DNA of 64,000 nucleotides from Eutrigla gurnardus (GCA_963514095.1 OY741284.1:3372001-3436000), one strand, 5' to 3'. Positions 32,237 through 43,299 are shown, counted from the first letter of the stretch. Notes: generated by a model from the letters alone, not told the origin. A program made the numbers and translations.

Positions 32237-32904
32237 CTGAAGAGGAATCAGAAATGTGTGATGAAACAATAACAAACAACTGTTTGTCTCTCTGGAATTA
32301 TGAGGTTGTAACTGGCAATTTTGTCATAATTGAGTTATTCACATATTCTTATTCTGTAACAACTTAGTAACCTGTCCTTAGTAAGTAACTTAGTAAGTGT
32401 CCTGAGATGACTTCTGTTGTGATATGACACTATAAATAAAATTGAATTGAACAGTTTAATTGATATTTCATGTGTGAATGAACAGTGTTGGTCTGATGGT
32501 TTACTGGCAGCAGAGTTTATTGTAACAGCAACAGGAAGAAGGAGCTGCTTCTCCATCATGCAAGTCCATCATTGTAGTTTCTCCACTGCAGAACCACTTC
32601 ACTCATCAGCTGTCACCCATCAGCTGTCAATCATCAGCTGTCTCATTATAATGGATAATGGCATAGCTTAGTGAAAGGCCAGTCAGGTTCTCTGAGCACC
32701 GCAGTCGTTTTTCCCTAAATCATGATGAGTTCTCCTTCTCATCTTTCCTTCCCCTCATGACATTTTCCCTCGAGTTCCTGAGATGTGTCTGAGTTTTAGT
32801 AAAACTTCGTTCCTGCCTTTTGTGAACCATCTGCCATCTGTAAATTGAGTTTGGCTTTTGATGTTCCTGATCCGATCCCGTGTTTTCTCTTCTGTTGCCC
32901 TGCC
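32237..32904. other. NLR intron 5, proximal; dispersed repeat copy
   Basis: At about 32440-32770 the sequence is an inverted relative of 50755-51090 (shared features: tcattcacacatg, cagctgatgattg, gagaaggagaactcat). This is an unclassified dispersed repeat. Confidence 0.5.
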
Positions 32905-33940
32905 TGTCACGCCCTCCACTTCAAGGTCTAGATCAGGGGTGCCCAACCCCGGTCCTGGAGAGCCCCTGTCCTGCATGTTTTAGGTTTCTCCCTACTCTAA
33001 CACACCTGATTCGAACGATTTTCAAACCTGTGACAAGCTTCAGTTGCTTGATAACGAGCACATCATTAGAATCAGGTGTGTAAGAGCAGGGAGAAACCTA
33101 AAACATGCAGGACAGGGGCTCTCCAGGACCGGAGTTGGGCACCCCTGGTCTAGATAGTGGCAGCCTCTTTCCTTTTTCTTTTTCCTCCTCCTCTCTCCTC
33201 TCCCTCTCTCTCTAGCAGGCGGTGGTGTGATGCGGGCTCCAGGCGGACAGGTGCAGCCACTTCGTAATCAGCGGATTGATCCGTGCGGCGGGGAGGGGAG
33301 CGAGCTCATTCATTCACCTGCCGACATAAAGCCAGACGCTTTCCACTACCCAACGCCGGACCGTAATTCGATAATCAGTCAGTATTGAGATACCTCTTTC
33401 ACATGTTTCTTGATGAACAATTACTGATCCCTGTCTCCGTCTCTGCCTCCAGTTTCCTCTCTCCGCCCGCGCTCTCGCACCCGCCAGCTCTCCAGTTGCT
33501 TCCGCCGTGATTACACCTAGCTCTTCGGATCCTCATTCCGGTTCTATCCAGAACGCTGCACCTGTCCGCCGTTCTCCATCTGGCCGCACCACGCCGTCGC
33601 CACCTGCCTCTCCCCCTCCAGCCAGTAACCAAAGACTGCCCGGCTCACCCTCTCTCTCTCGTCTATTCTGGTAATAGTAAATTCCCGCACCTGTCGCGCA
33701 CTTTTGCCGACAGCGCTTTGTGTTAATTGTTTGCCGCCTTAGTTCCCGTTTTGCCTGAGTTCACCTGTCTCGCGTTTTTTGCGGACAGCGCCTTTTGTTA
33801 ATTATTAGCTGCCCCCCTTAGTTCCCCTCTTTAGCCTGTGTCTGCTTGGCATTTTTGGGGTTTAAATAAATATCTTGTGTTGAAACTGCTCTGGCCTGTC
33901 TCTTTGCCTGCACTTGAGCCTTGGGTTCTGTGCCGTGACA
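32905..33940 (+). mobile_element. Solo LTR with 5-bp target duplication
   Basis: Begins TGTCACGCCC and ends GCCGTGACA (TGTCACG/CGTGACA inverted ends). CTGCC flanks it on both sides (32900-32904, 33941-33945). aaataaata near 33864 can serve for polyadenylation. A hAT MITE interrupts its first 30 bases; without it the LTR is about 814 bp. It starts and ends like the LTR at 2061-2491, so the families may be related. Confidence 0.8.
32934..33147. mobile_element. 214-bp hAT MITE, copy 2
   Basis: Perfect 8-bp target duplication GTCTAGAT at 32926-32933 and 33148-33155. Differs from the copy at 17686-17899 at only a few positions. Confidence 0.95.
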
Positions 33941-33982
33941 CTGCCTTTGTTTGTTTGCAGCGTTTTTTGAGCTTTTATGTTA

Positions 33983-34552
33983 TTAAAGGAGTCATCACCT
34001 GGTTTTATACGTATCCAGCCCCCCTTGGATCGCTTTGGATCAATTCGTAAAACTTATTAGAAAAAAAAAAAAAAAATTTAATCAAACATTGAGCTTGTTC
34101 TGACCCTTTTTCGTACCGCGATTTTATCACGCGAGATTACGCGCGAGGTTTTGACTGGTCCGGATGTGCATTGTATAATATGTAATGAGGCGCGCGTTGA
34201 TTCGCCGCAGGAAGGACAGAGCCGGGGGGGGCTTGCCTGCATGCAGACTCCAAAACATAATGGCGGCGCTTCGGCGATTTCAGGTAGCGGACGGGGCGGG
34301 GTTGGGTGGTGAAAGAGGGGTGGGCTTATGCAAGTAGCCGCCACGGTGACGTCACCGAAGGCGCAGAATCAAAATCTCGTGCTTTAGGAATGCACACCCT
34401 TGTGTGCTATTCCTGTTCGGAAAAAGAGCAGAAGCGAAAAAACGGCGCCACTTTCAAACTCCAGCCTTTCAGGCAAGTTTCAACTGAGGTCAAACACAGA
34501 TATGCATGTTTTAACAAGAGAAATTGCGATTTCCAGGTGATGACTCCTTTAA
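33983..34552. mobile_element. TTAA-flanked MITE, 570 bp
   Basis: Ends TTAAAGGAGTCATCACCTGG and its exact reverse complement, so the first 20 bases match perfectly including the TTAA target. No coding capacity is recognised. piggyBac- or Kolobok-like by target site. Confidence 0.88.
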
Positions 34553-35061
34553 ACCTCCGTTCCAGTTGTCTCTTTTTCTGCATCTACTTATGAGTCCTAA
34601 TCCGTGTTCCATAGTATTGGGGAAAACATGAGGAAGCTAGCATTAGCTGACTAGCATTGGCTGCCAGAATAACATTGGGCAGCTAATATTAGTTTCCACA
34701 CTAACATTAAGAAGCTAGCACAAGTTGGCTAGCATTAATTGTCAGACTAATATTAAGCCAGCATTAGCTGCCAGACTAACATGAGGCAGGTAGCATAAGT
34801 TGGCTAGCATTAGCTCTCAAACTAACATAAGTAGGCTAGCATAAGCTCAACATTAAATGTAACTTATGTTGACAGTGTCCCAACATAAAAGATTATGAGA
34901 ATACTCTTTGTATTTCTTGAAAATCATTGATTCTTTTCATGTTTTACCAGATAGAATCTTATAATTCCAAGCAGAAAGTGAGTTCTTATGCTGCGTTCAC
35001 ACCAAACCTGAAGTGATATTTGAGTTTGACTGTAGGAGAAATTGGTTTTTAGTTGTGGGAT
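34553..35061. other. NLR intron 5; degenerate gctagcattagct repeats
   Basis: Between 34630 and 34850, imperfect copies of a ~30-base unit containing gctagcattagct and agactaacat. Intron-unit sequence follows up to the hAT insertion point. No gene. Confidence 0.6.
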
Positions 35062-35539
35062 CAGGGCATGAAATTGGCACCCGCCCACACGCCAAATGCG
35101 GGTGGCTTTTGTGATTGAAACTGATTTTCTACATTGATTTGTGGGTGAAACTGTCAATCGACCTGCCGCAATGGCGGGTAGCCAATAAGACAACACAACA
35201 CTGAGCAAGTGTTGTGTTGTTGACCAATCAGAGGGGTATTCCATCAGAGGGGTATTCCACCAGAGGGGTATTCCACCAAACTCGCTAATTAAGGCGGCGC
35301 TTACCTGGTTAAGCCAGGTTAGAACTAAAGCCAACTTCCACTTGCGGCTAAACCCATTCCATTAACGCATTTCAGCGCCGCCTTGTTGAGGCTAATTCAA
35401 GCCAGGTTCACGTTGTCATGTGTTACGCACATTCACGGGATATGAAGCCAGACCAGAACCGTGAATGTTGAATCATCGAGAAAATGGCAGAAAAGACCAG
35501 AGCAAAAATTATTGATGGAACTGTACGAGGAGTACAAAC

Positions 35540-36476
35540 TAGTGATGGTGAGATGAAGCCTCATGAGGCATCGAACCACTTGAGCCAATTGGTTCGAGAA
35601 AGGGTTAATTTCTCGAAGCTTCATGTGCACACGAAACCACCTACTGGCCAAGTGTATAATCACAGGCGGCTGTATCTGAACCACATAATGTGTGATGCAT
35701 TGCATTTTTTTGTCTGTTATGTCTGTTGGGAATGACTATGAATTACAAAAAATGGATTGCCAAATAATTACTTAAAGATCATTCAAGGCGTTATATTATT
35801 CTATACAGACAGTGTGGTAAATGGGAGAGGACACTGGGAGAAACTGATCCCGAGCCGAGAGTCGAACCCGTGATCGCCACGTCGAGAGCGTTGAGCCTCT
35901 GTACATGAGGCGGCTGCCCTTAACACTGCGCCACCAGCCGCTCCATGATGAAATAATTTCTGTACATAAATGATCACGTGTATGATAAATTGTTTGAATA
36001 TTGTAAGTCGCTTTGGACAAAAGCTTCTGCTAAATGACCTAAATGTAAATGTAAATGAATATATTCTGTGTGTGTAAATTTTCTCCAAATGGTAAAATCA
36101 TCACTCTCCTAAATCTCTCTCTCTCTCTCGCTCTCTCCCTAAACTCTCCAAACTATCTCCAAATTATATAAACGCTATCCAAACTCTAGTATCCAAACTC
36201 CCCACACTATCCAAACTCTCAACTGACCGCAACTCTGCTTCAAAACCCACATTTTGAATGGAGCCTGAGGGGTCTATATAGCTGTAAAACCTCGCGGCAA
36301 ACTCTGAACCACTTCCCGAAGCAGTCACGTGGTACAGCCGGGCAGCGAGGCTTTGGACGTCATCATTTTTGGCCCCTCCCCTAAATGAAGCCATCCTTGA
36401 TACGCGCTTCGCGGAAACGCCCCCTCCATTACTCGACACACGCTTCGAAGCCTCGGCCCATCTCGTAACATCACTA
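35540..36476. mobile_element. Non-autonomous hAT inserted in the Myb-like exon
   Basis: Perfect 8-bp target duplication GTACAAAC (35532-35539, 36477-36484); TIRs TAGTGATGGT and TAGTGATGTT. Removing it with one duplication rejoins the Myb-like frame. It contains a tRNA-like segment and an L2 tail. Confidence 0.92.
35830..36060. repeat. tRNA-like (SINE head) segment next to an L2 tail
   Basis: The minus strand at 35933-35859 has an A-box-like tggcgcagtg and B-box ggttcgactc, as in tRNA-derived SINEs. The plus strand at 36003-36056 has gtcgctttggacaaaagctt ... aaatgacc, the sense L2 tail. The two parts point in opposite directions, so this is not a standard SINE. Confidence 0.55.
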
Positions 36477-36735
36477 GTACAAACCCATCATAACCAAAAA
36501 ACTGAACACTGTAGTGATAAATAGAAATCGCGAGGCTGCTTGGGCACGCGCCGGCTTCCCACGCGGCAGGCGATGGTTCAACTCCTGACTGTGGAAGTTT
36601 CTGATGAGAAATTTCTTCCTTTAGCTGGAACTCACTCACTCTCCCTCTCTCTCTCTCCTTTTTTAGATAGGCCTAGTAAATGCATCTACATTGACCAACA
36701 CATGTATCTCAACAATGCAATGAACTTATTTATGA

Positions 36736-39700
36736 ACTGGTCCGGTGGGGAGCAGTTTTGTGTCTGTTTATGAGGATGTGACTCTGACGTTTGAGCAGAG
36801 GAAGGAGTTGCTGCGCCTGCACACAGAGATGGAGAAGTTGGCGATAGAGAAGCTGAAGGGTGAGACTGAACTGAAAAGGCTAGAGCTAGAAGAACGGAGG
36901 CTGAGCTGGCATGCTGGAGGAGCTGCCCGTGACCTCATTGGTGGCTCCAGTTCTTCATTTGATGTTGGTAGTAGTCTGCGGTTAGTCCCTCAGTTCAGTG
37001 AACGAGACCTCGACACATTTTTTTCTTTATTCGAGCGTGTAGCTGAGAGCAGGGGCTGGTCTGATTCTGACTGTACTCTTTTGTTACAGTGTGTGTTAAC
37101 AGGTAAGGCTCAAGAAGCCTATTCGGCGCTGTCAGTGGCGGAAAGCAGGGTCTATCAAACTGTTAAAGCGGCAGTGTTAAAAATGTATGAATTGGTTCCT
37201 GAGGCCTACCGCCAGAAGTTCAGGTCCTGGGAGAAGGCTGGCAAGCAGAGCCATGTTGAGTTTGCCAGGGATCTGGTTATTTTTTTTGGTCGGTGGTGCA
37301 CAGCTTTGGAAGTTGACACTTTTGATGCTTTATGTGATATGATTGTGTTGGAAAAATTTAAAAATTCTGTTCCCAGCCATATTGCAGTCTATATCAGCGA
37401 GCACAAGGTGAGGACGGCCGCCGAGGCCGCGGTATTGGCTGACGAGTATGTGTTGACACACAGGAGTGACTTCCGGGCTCCTGAGTCTGGGGTGTATCGA
37501 GGCCCTGGCCAGTGGGAAGAGAAACGGCCTCCACGCCATGGTAAGCCTGAGTACACCACAAGAGGACATTTCCATTCAGATTTTTCAAAAGTTTGTAATT
37601 TTTGTAAAGGAAGGGGGCACTGGAAAGCTGAATGCCCAAAAGCTAATGCTCGGAGGGGAAATAGTGGGGGCCAGTCAAATTCAGGGATTTGTGCTGTGTC
37701 TGTGGCTCCTGTCTCTCCTCCTCCTCTGCAGCTCAACTGTGGGAGAGGACCTGACTTCTCAGCATTCATGTCTGAAGGCCGTGTTTCACTGGTGGGAGGT
37801 AATAGTGTGCCGGTAAAAATCTTGAGAGACACAGCTGCACATGATTCATATATGTTGAGCTCTGTTTTGCCTTTTTCTAGGGACTCTGACACTGGGGACT
37901 TTGTTTTGATGCGGGGAATGGGATTAGAGATCGAGCCTGTTCCACTGCATTCTCTCTGCATTGACTGTGGTTTGGTTCAGGGGGAGGTTGCCATGGGGGT
38001 CCGCCCTGAGCTGCCAATCAGAGGGGTGGATGTCATCCTGGGAAACAGTCTCGCTGGCAGCCGAGTGTGGGCCGGTGGTCCACCACCCCCGATTGTGTCA
38101 TCTTCACCTATTGTAACTGGTAACTTGGATGAGAATGCGCAGCGTTTCCCTGAGGTGTTTACAGCTTGTGCTGTGACACGGGCCATGAGTCAGGCACAGC
38201 AGGAGCCTGAGCAAGGAGAAGAGGTGAATGAGATTGAGGTTGTTAATGTCCCTGATTCATTGTTGTCTGTTTCTCGCAGTGTTCTAGGAACAGAGCAGAA
38301 AGCTGATTCTTCTCTGAGCCAGATGTTTGACGCTGTTCTCTCCAAGGAGGCTGAGAGAAGCGCTGCTGGTGGCTACCTGCTGCAGGAAGGTCTCCTGGTG
38401 AGGAAATGGTCACCACATGGTGTATGCTTTGTTGGAAAGCCAATTTTTCAGATTGTGGTTCCTGAGAAATTTCGCGTTGAGGTCCTTAAAGCAGCGCATG
38501 ACCAGTTGGGGCACTTTGGGGTTCGTAAGATGTATAATTACATCTTGCAATATTTTTTTTGGCCTCGTTTAAAGAAAGATGTGTCTCACTATATTAAATC
38601 ATGTCCCACCTGTCAGTTCACAGGGAAACCCAATCAGGGAATAAGTCCTGCTGTAGCAGCAGTGGGAAGTCTGTTCTCAGCGGGGGAGGACGACGGGGTC
38701 GCAGCACCTGATGACGGGCTGCTGCGCGGAAGACTATCCAACAGTGAGACATTGAAAAATCTTCGGTCGTTGCTGGCACATTTGTCCGAGGAGCAGAGTG
38801 CTCAATTGTCTGTGGTGATCCGAAGTTTTCCTGATCTGTTTGGTGATACTCCGAGTCAAACTCATTTGGTGAAACATGACATAGATGTGGGTACCGCGAA
38901 GGCAGTTCGCCAGCGTTTTTATAGAGTGTCAGAGGAAAAGCGCAGAGTGATGGATGCAGAGATTAAGTACATGCTTGACAATGGGATTGCTGAGCCGTCA
39001 TCCTCTAGTTGGGCATCGCCATGCTTGCTCGTTGAAAAGGCTGATAAGAGCCCCAGATTTTGTACCGATTACCGCAAGGTAAACACAGTTTCAAAACCCG
39101 ACGCGTACCCGTTACCGAGAATTGAGGATTGCATAGACCAGGTTGGTGCAGCATGTTTCGTCAGTAAGTTTGATCTCCTTAAGGGATACTGGCAGATCCC
39201 GCTGACGGATAGAGCAAGGGAGATCTCTGCGTTTATCACACCTTCTGGTTTATTTGCTTATACTGTGATGAGTTTTGGTTTGAGGAATGCGCCGGCAACA
39301 TTTCAAAGGTTGATGAACATGGTGGTGTCTGGGTTAGAGGGATGCGCGGTATATTTGGATGATGTGGTTATCTACAGCGAGACATGGGAGGAACACCTTG
39401 CCCGTATTAACAGCTTGTTTCTTCGTTTGAGTGATGCCCGTATGACAGTGAACCTAGCGAAGTGTGAGTTCGCCAAGGCCACTGTGGTCTACCTGGGAAA
39501 AATTGTGGGGCAGGGGAAAGTGTGTGCCGTGCAGGCCAAGGTGAGTGCTGTGGAGGAGTATCCAGTCCCCACCACAAAAAAAGAGCTGCAGCGTTTCCTT
39601 GGCCTGGTAGGATATTATCGCAGTTTTTGTAAAAACTTTTCCACTGTGGTAGCGCCCCTCACTGACCTGTTAAAGGGAAATACACTTTTTGTTTGGTCCT

Positions 39701-40161
39701 CCGTGTGCCAAAGAGCCTTTGTCAATGTTAAATCTGTGCTGTGCTCATCTCCTGTTCTTACAGCCCCTCGGATGGACCGTCCCTTTGAGTTACAAGTGGA
39801 TGCGAGTGATGTGGGGGCAGGAGCGGTGCTACTTCAAAAAGACACCAACGGTGTAGGTCGGCCTGTGAGTTTTTACTCCAAGAAGTTCAATGCTTTTCAG
39901 TTGAACTATTCTGTGATAGAGAAGGAGTCCCTCGCACTTATTTGGGCGTTGCAACATTTCGATGTGTATGTTGGCTCAAGCGTTCCTCTTGTTATTTATA
40001 CCGATCATAACCCGTTGACCTTTTTGCACTCTGTCCATTGCCCAAATCGTAGGTTGATGCGTTGGATGCTGTACTTGCAGTCTTATTGCCTGGACATTCG
40101 CCACATCAAAGGCTCGGAAAATGTTGTGGCTGATGCCTTGTCGAGAGTTTATAGCTCCTGA
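36736..40161 (+). CDS. Gmr1-type Ty3 retrotransposon Gag-Pol without integrase core
   Basis: The frame is open from a stop at 36733 to TGA/TAG region at 40161, 1,138 codons counted from 36745. The proper start is missing because the element is truncated 5' (no 5' LTR). Order by residue from 36745: Gag with coiled-coil-like N-terminus and capsid (1-250); CCHC knuckle CNFCKGRGHWKAEC (284-297); protease-like ILRDTA (D362), altered from the usual DTG/DSG; integrase zinc finger HDQLGHF ... CPTC (585-623); then directly the pre-RT region, RT (YLDDVV at 870) and RNase H (QVDAS, D at 1019). Integrase before RT is the Gmr1 arrangement. The DDE core and C-terminal region expected after CPTC are absent, yet the frame is continuous. 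A polypurine run and LTR follow. Confidence 0.85.
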   Translation, partial: TGPVGSSFVSVYEDVTLTFEQRKELLRLHTEMEKLAIEKLKGETELKRLELEERRLSWHAGGAARDLIGGSSSSFDVGSSLRLVPQFSERDLDTFFSLFERVAESRGWSDSDCTLLLQCVLTGKAQEAYSALSVAESRVYQTVKAAVLKMYELVPEAYRQKFRSWEKAGKQSHVEFARDLVIFFGRWCTALEVDTFDALCDMIVLEKFKNSVPSHIAVYISEHKVRTAAEAAVLADEYVLTHRSDFRAPESGVYRGPGQWEEKRPPRHGKPEYTTRGHFHSDFSKVCNFCKGRGHWKAECPKANARRGNSGGQSNSGICAVSVAPVSPPPLQLNCGRGPDFSAFMSEGRVSLVGGNSVPVKILRDTAAHDSYMLSSVLPFSRDSDTGDFVLMRGMGLEIEPVPLHSLCIDCGLVQGEVAMGVRPELPIRGVDVILGNSLAGSRVWAGGPPPPIVSSSPIVTGNLDENAQRFPEVFTACAVTRAMSQAQQEPEQGEEVNEIEVVNVPDSLLSVSRSVLGTEQKADSSLSQMFDAVLSKEAERSAAGGYLLQEGLLVRKWSPHGVCFVGKPIFQIVVPEKFRVEVLKAAHDQLGHFGVRKMYNYILQYFFWPRLKKDVSHYIKSCPTCQFTGKPNQGISPAVAAVGSLFSAGEDDGVAAPDDGLLRGRLSNSETLKNLRSLLAHLSEEQSAQLSVVIRSFPDLFGDTPSQTHLVKHDIDVGTAKAVRQRFYRVSEEKRRVMDAEIKYMLDNGIAEPSSSSWASPCLLVEKADKSPRFCTDYRKVNTVSKPDAYPLPRIEDCIDQVGAACFVSKFDLLKGYWQIPLTDRAREISAFITPSGLFAYTVMSFGLRNAPATFQRLMNMVVSGLEGCAVYLDDVVIYSETWEEHLARINSLFLRLSDARMTVNLAKCEFAKATVVYLGKIVGQGKVCAVQAKVSAVEEYPVPTTKKELQRFLGLVGYYRSFCKNFSTVVAPLTDLLKGNTLFVWSSVCQRAFVNVKSVLCSSPVLTAPRMDRPFELQVDASDVGAGAVLLQKDTNGVGRPVSFYSKKFNAFQLNYSVIEKESLALIWALQHFDVYVGSSVPLVIYTDHNPLTFLHSVHCPNRRLMRWMLYLQSYCLDIRHIKGSENVVADALSRVYSS

Positions 40162-40453
40162 TTGCCTTATTGGACTCGTAATGTGTAAACCCTCCTGTCT
40201 TTGTCTGTCACTCTTAAATGCTTCTTCAGGCGCCGGAGTTGCTGGGGACAGTATTGGACTGGTTGGCTTGCCAGGGACAAGCGGTAGGACGGTCAGTGTG
40301 AGTTTTGTTGTAATTGTAGTAGTGAGTATAAGAAATGGTATTGGGTAAAAGGAATGTGTACTATGTAATTTAAATGTTAGTCTCCTCTGTAGTGTTTTTG
40401 GGGGCTAGCAGTTGCGGCGTTCCTTTTTGGAACCCCTCTCTTATGGGGGGGTG

Positions 40454-40783
40454 TGTGACGGCCCCGTCTTCGAGGTTGGTGTGTTTTCTGGTTGCTGGTT
40501 GGTCTGTTTTTCAGGTTCAGCAGGGGTGGGACCGTCATTACGGGATGCGCTACACCTGGGCCCGGTGGAGCGCATATATACCCACGCTGGCTGACTTCCC
40601 GCTGGCTCCCGCTCCATCCACGCCGTCAGAGGGGACGCCACGGCGCGGCTGTGCCTCCGGCTGTCTTTATTATTCCGCATTCTTATGTTTTAAAATCCTT
40701 TGTTACAATAAACATCGCTTTGGCGTTGGAACCTCGTCTCCTCTCCCATTTCTTGGTTACAGTCTCCGAGCCGGACTGTAACA
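40454..40783 (+). mobile_element. 3' LTR of the Gmr1-type element
   Basis: Preceded by the polypurine tract atgggggggtg. Runs from TGTGACGGCC to GGACTGTAACA, with a TATA-like gcatatatac at about 40570 and acaataaac at about 40706. No 5' partner exists in the window. Confidence 0.75.
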
Positions 40784-41007
40784 CCTGAAAGGAATTTATG
40801 TGGCTGACAATTGCATGCAGCAATGCCTTTGTCATTGGGATCTATAACATGCTTTTAATAATAATATCTTTATGCCTATCATGTTTTTGCAAGTTATATT
40901 TGGGTTCTGTGGAAATTGTATGACATATTTATCATAGTTAAAGTAAAATGTTGGTCTAATTCTCTGATCTAAAGACAATTATACAAGCCAAAAAAAACAA
41001 AAAAAAA

Positions 41008-41090
41008 ACACATAAGACATCCTTGCCGGGATGTGAACCCGGGTTGCCCGCATCTGGGGGTAGGTGCACCACCACTCCCCCAACTGGGGG
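41008..41090 (-). repeat. tRNA-like sequence, probably pseudogene or SINE head
   Basis: The minus strand reads ggggagtggtggtgcacc ... cccgggttcacatcccgg: an A-box-like part and a T-arm with five-base stem. The acceptor stem does not close convincingly, so a working tRNA gene is unlikely. Confidence 0.4.
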
Positions 41091-41122
41091 ATGAACAACA
41101 TGGGAAATGCATATGTTTTTAG

Positions 41123-41851
41123 TAGGGCTGTCAAAAGATTGATCTTTTTAATCGCGATTAATCGCATTTTGTCCAAAGTTAACTCGCGATTAATCGCAAA
41201 TTAATCTCATTTTTTTGGCACATTTTTTTTTTCTTCTAAATGTACCTTAATGTATTTTTTTCATATTCTTAATACTTTTAACAACATAAGGGCAAATATA
41301 CTTGATTTATGAAAATGTTTATTTAACACTTCAAATATCCCCTTACCAAAACATGGGATCAAAACATGGTTATAAGAATATATCACAAACAATTAAAGTG
41401 AACATGTCACAGGAGATAGTGTAACAGGAGATAAGTGCAGTTAGGATATAATTATAGCTAATACTTGAACATGAAAACAACATGAACATGCCGTGTGTTT
41501 GGCTTGCAAGTGATATCTCAGACTGGACGTACTTCTATGGTAGCTCATTTCCTACCCACAGTACGTGCAGATGACTTTGGTCTTATCGACTGAACCATCC
41601 GGCAGTCTTTTGAAGGTGAATTTGCCGTTCACAAGTCCTTTCTCCATTTCTTCGCTTCCTCCTTTGTCCCGTAGTGGCACCAATCCTGCTTCTTCTTCTT
41701 CTGCCTTCCTCTGGATCAAGACTACAGGTGCCACCGACGACCATAAATCATACAATGCGCGTTCTTTTTTTTTTTTAAATACCGAGCGTTAATCGCGCGT
41801 TAAAAAAATTAACGGCGTTAAGAGGATGTTGCGTTAACTTTGACAGCCCTA
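41123..41851 (-). mobile_element. hAT deletion derivative, 729 bp
   Basis: TIRs TAGGGCTGTCAAA ... TTTGACAGCCCTA and a perfect 8-bp target duplication GTTTTTAG (41115-41122, 41852-41859). The minus strand at 41755-41552 keeps the start of a BED finger (FKRLPDGSVDKTKVICTYCG); the rest of the transposase is deleted. Confidence 0.95.
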
Positions 41852-42496
41852 GTTTTTAGATAATAATATGGCCAGTCGGTGTTCAGGAAATAAACGATTT
41901 ATTCATATTTTTTTTAATTGCAAGCATGTATTCTTAGACACTTGCTGAAAATATAGTCTGTTTGTACTTCATATATGTAATTTTGGTTAGGGTTGTCTTT
42001 CACATGACGAAATCACGAGGACTAGGCTTGGCGGAACCTTCTGCTGGTACAGTTGTTTCTGACAGACGGACTTCTTTGAAACCCCCGCTAAAGTAAGCCT
42101 GATGGTTAGCCTGCCCCGGAGCAGGCTAGTTTGGTTGGATAAATTCCCATGGTTACTTAACGGAGAGTGCCTCAAGTCACGTTGATGGAACGCAACTCTC
42201 ACTAAAGGTAGCGAGGCTTATCGAAATTAGCCCGGCTTTGCGCTTAGCGAGTTTGATGGAATACCCCTCAGGTAGCCTATGTGTGTTGTTGTGTGTTGTT
42301 AAGCGCCCGCCCACATCACGTGATTTTATCTCCGTACACGCCCACATCGCATCGCCTGTCCTGGCCACATTCCACTAGAACACATTCACATTCATTGACA
42401 GTTGTTGCTCAGAGATGGGCGAGTGGAGACGTATGTGAACGGGGCTTCAGTCAAAACCAAAACAACAAGGAAGGCTGAGGAATAGTCACCCTATGA

Positions 42497-42497
42497 T

Positions 42498-42532
<35 letters not shown>
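42497..42532. repeat. (AAT)n microsatellite
   Basis: About twelve uninterrupted taa units. Confidence 0.95.
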
Positions 42533-42534
<2 letters not shown>

Positions 42535-43299
42535 GTCATAATAAACTTATATTATAAAGGCTCAGCACTGTGTTTTAGTCATTTTTGTTGACCTTTTATG
42601 TGATTTTTTTTTTTTTGTGAGCTCATTTTGAGCTTTGTTGTTGGGGGCTTGATGAAGAAGTTGAACATTGTGAAAGAGTCTGTGTAATATTTAAGATGAT
42701 TCTCCCCTGATGTATCCAGCATAAGGGTCGACTGTGACGGGTCTTGTTATCTGTTATTTGCTATCTTGTTTTTTGTTATTTGCTATTTGCTATTTGCTAT
42801 TTTCTATTGTTTATATTCCATTTTTGTGTGATATGTGGTTCCTGAGTTGTTCTGCGTATGATCATTGTGGTAGTCACTTCTCATGTTACACTTATCATGA
42901 GGGAGTTCTACTGTTTGGATTATATGCATGTTTGGTCTTCTATATATTGTTAACTTTTCCATTTTTTTGTGGTTGGATTGTTCCTTATCTAGCTCAAGGT
43001 TATAGGTAATTGAACTTTAAAATATGTTACATTTTTAAACATGATTAAAATGTATAAAATGTAAATAATGTGATAACCTTGTCCTAGACTTTGAAAATTA
43101 GCCATCCTATGACTAGAGGCGCCTCTAATTCATTAGATCTGTATGACGGCCAGTCGGCCTGATGGGTGTTGGTCTATTTAATTATGATGGAGTTTTTGAC
43201 TGATTTTTGTATGTTTTGGTTTTGCACAAGATGGGTTCTGATTTATACATTCCCTTTACCATGTGACTCACCATGTGACCCTCAGGGGCAGGTTTAAAA

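Larger units (their letters stand above)
35232..42268. mobile_element. Harbinger-like element nested in the hAT
   Basis: Inverted ends AGGGGTATTCCA(C/T)CAAACTCGCTAA and their complement at 42243-42268, with CAG on both sides (35229-35231, 42269-42271). The left tip is present three times in tandem. At 35494-35539 and 36485-36560, around a later hAT insertion, the plus strand reads EQKLLMELYEEYK and PIITKKLNTVVINRNREAAW. This is a Myb/SANT-like DNA-binding region as found in the second gene of Harbinger elements. A nuclease gene was not found. Confidence 0.7.

Noticed and set aside
37389..37961. 190-codon minus-strand frame
   Set aside because: Antisense to the Gag-protease region of the Gmr1-type element.
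41008..41090. Functional tRNA gene
   Set aside because: T-arm and B-box are present but the acceptor stem does not pair and it lies in repeat sequence.
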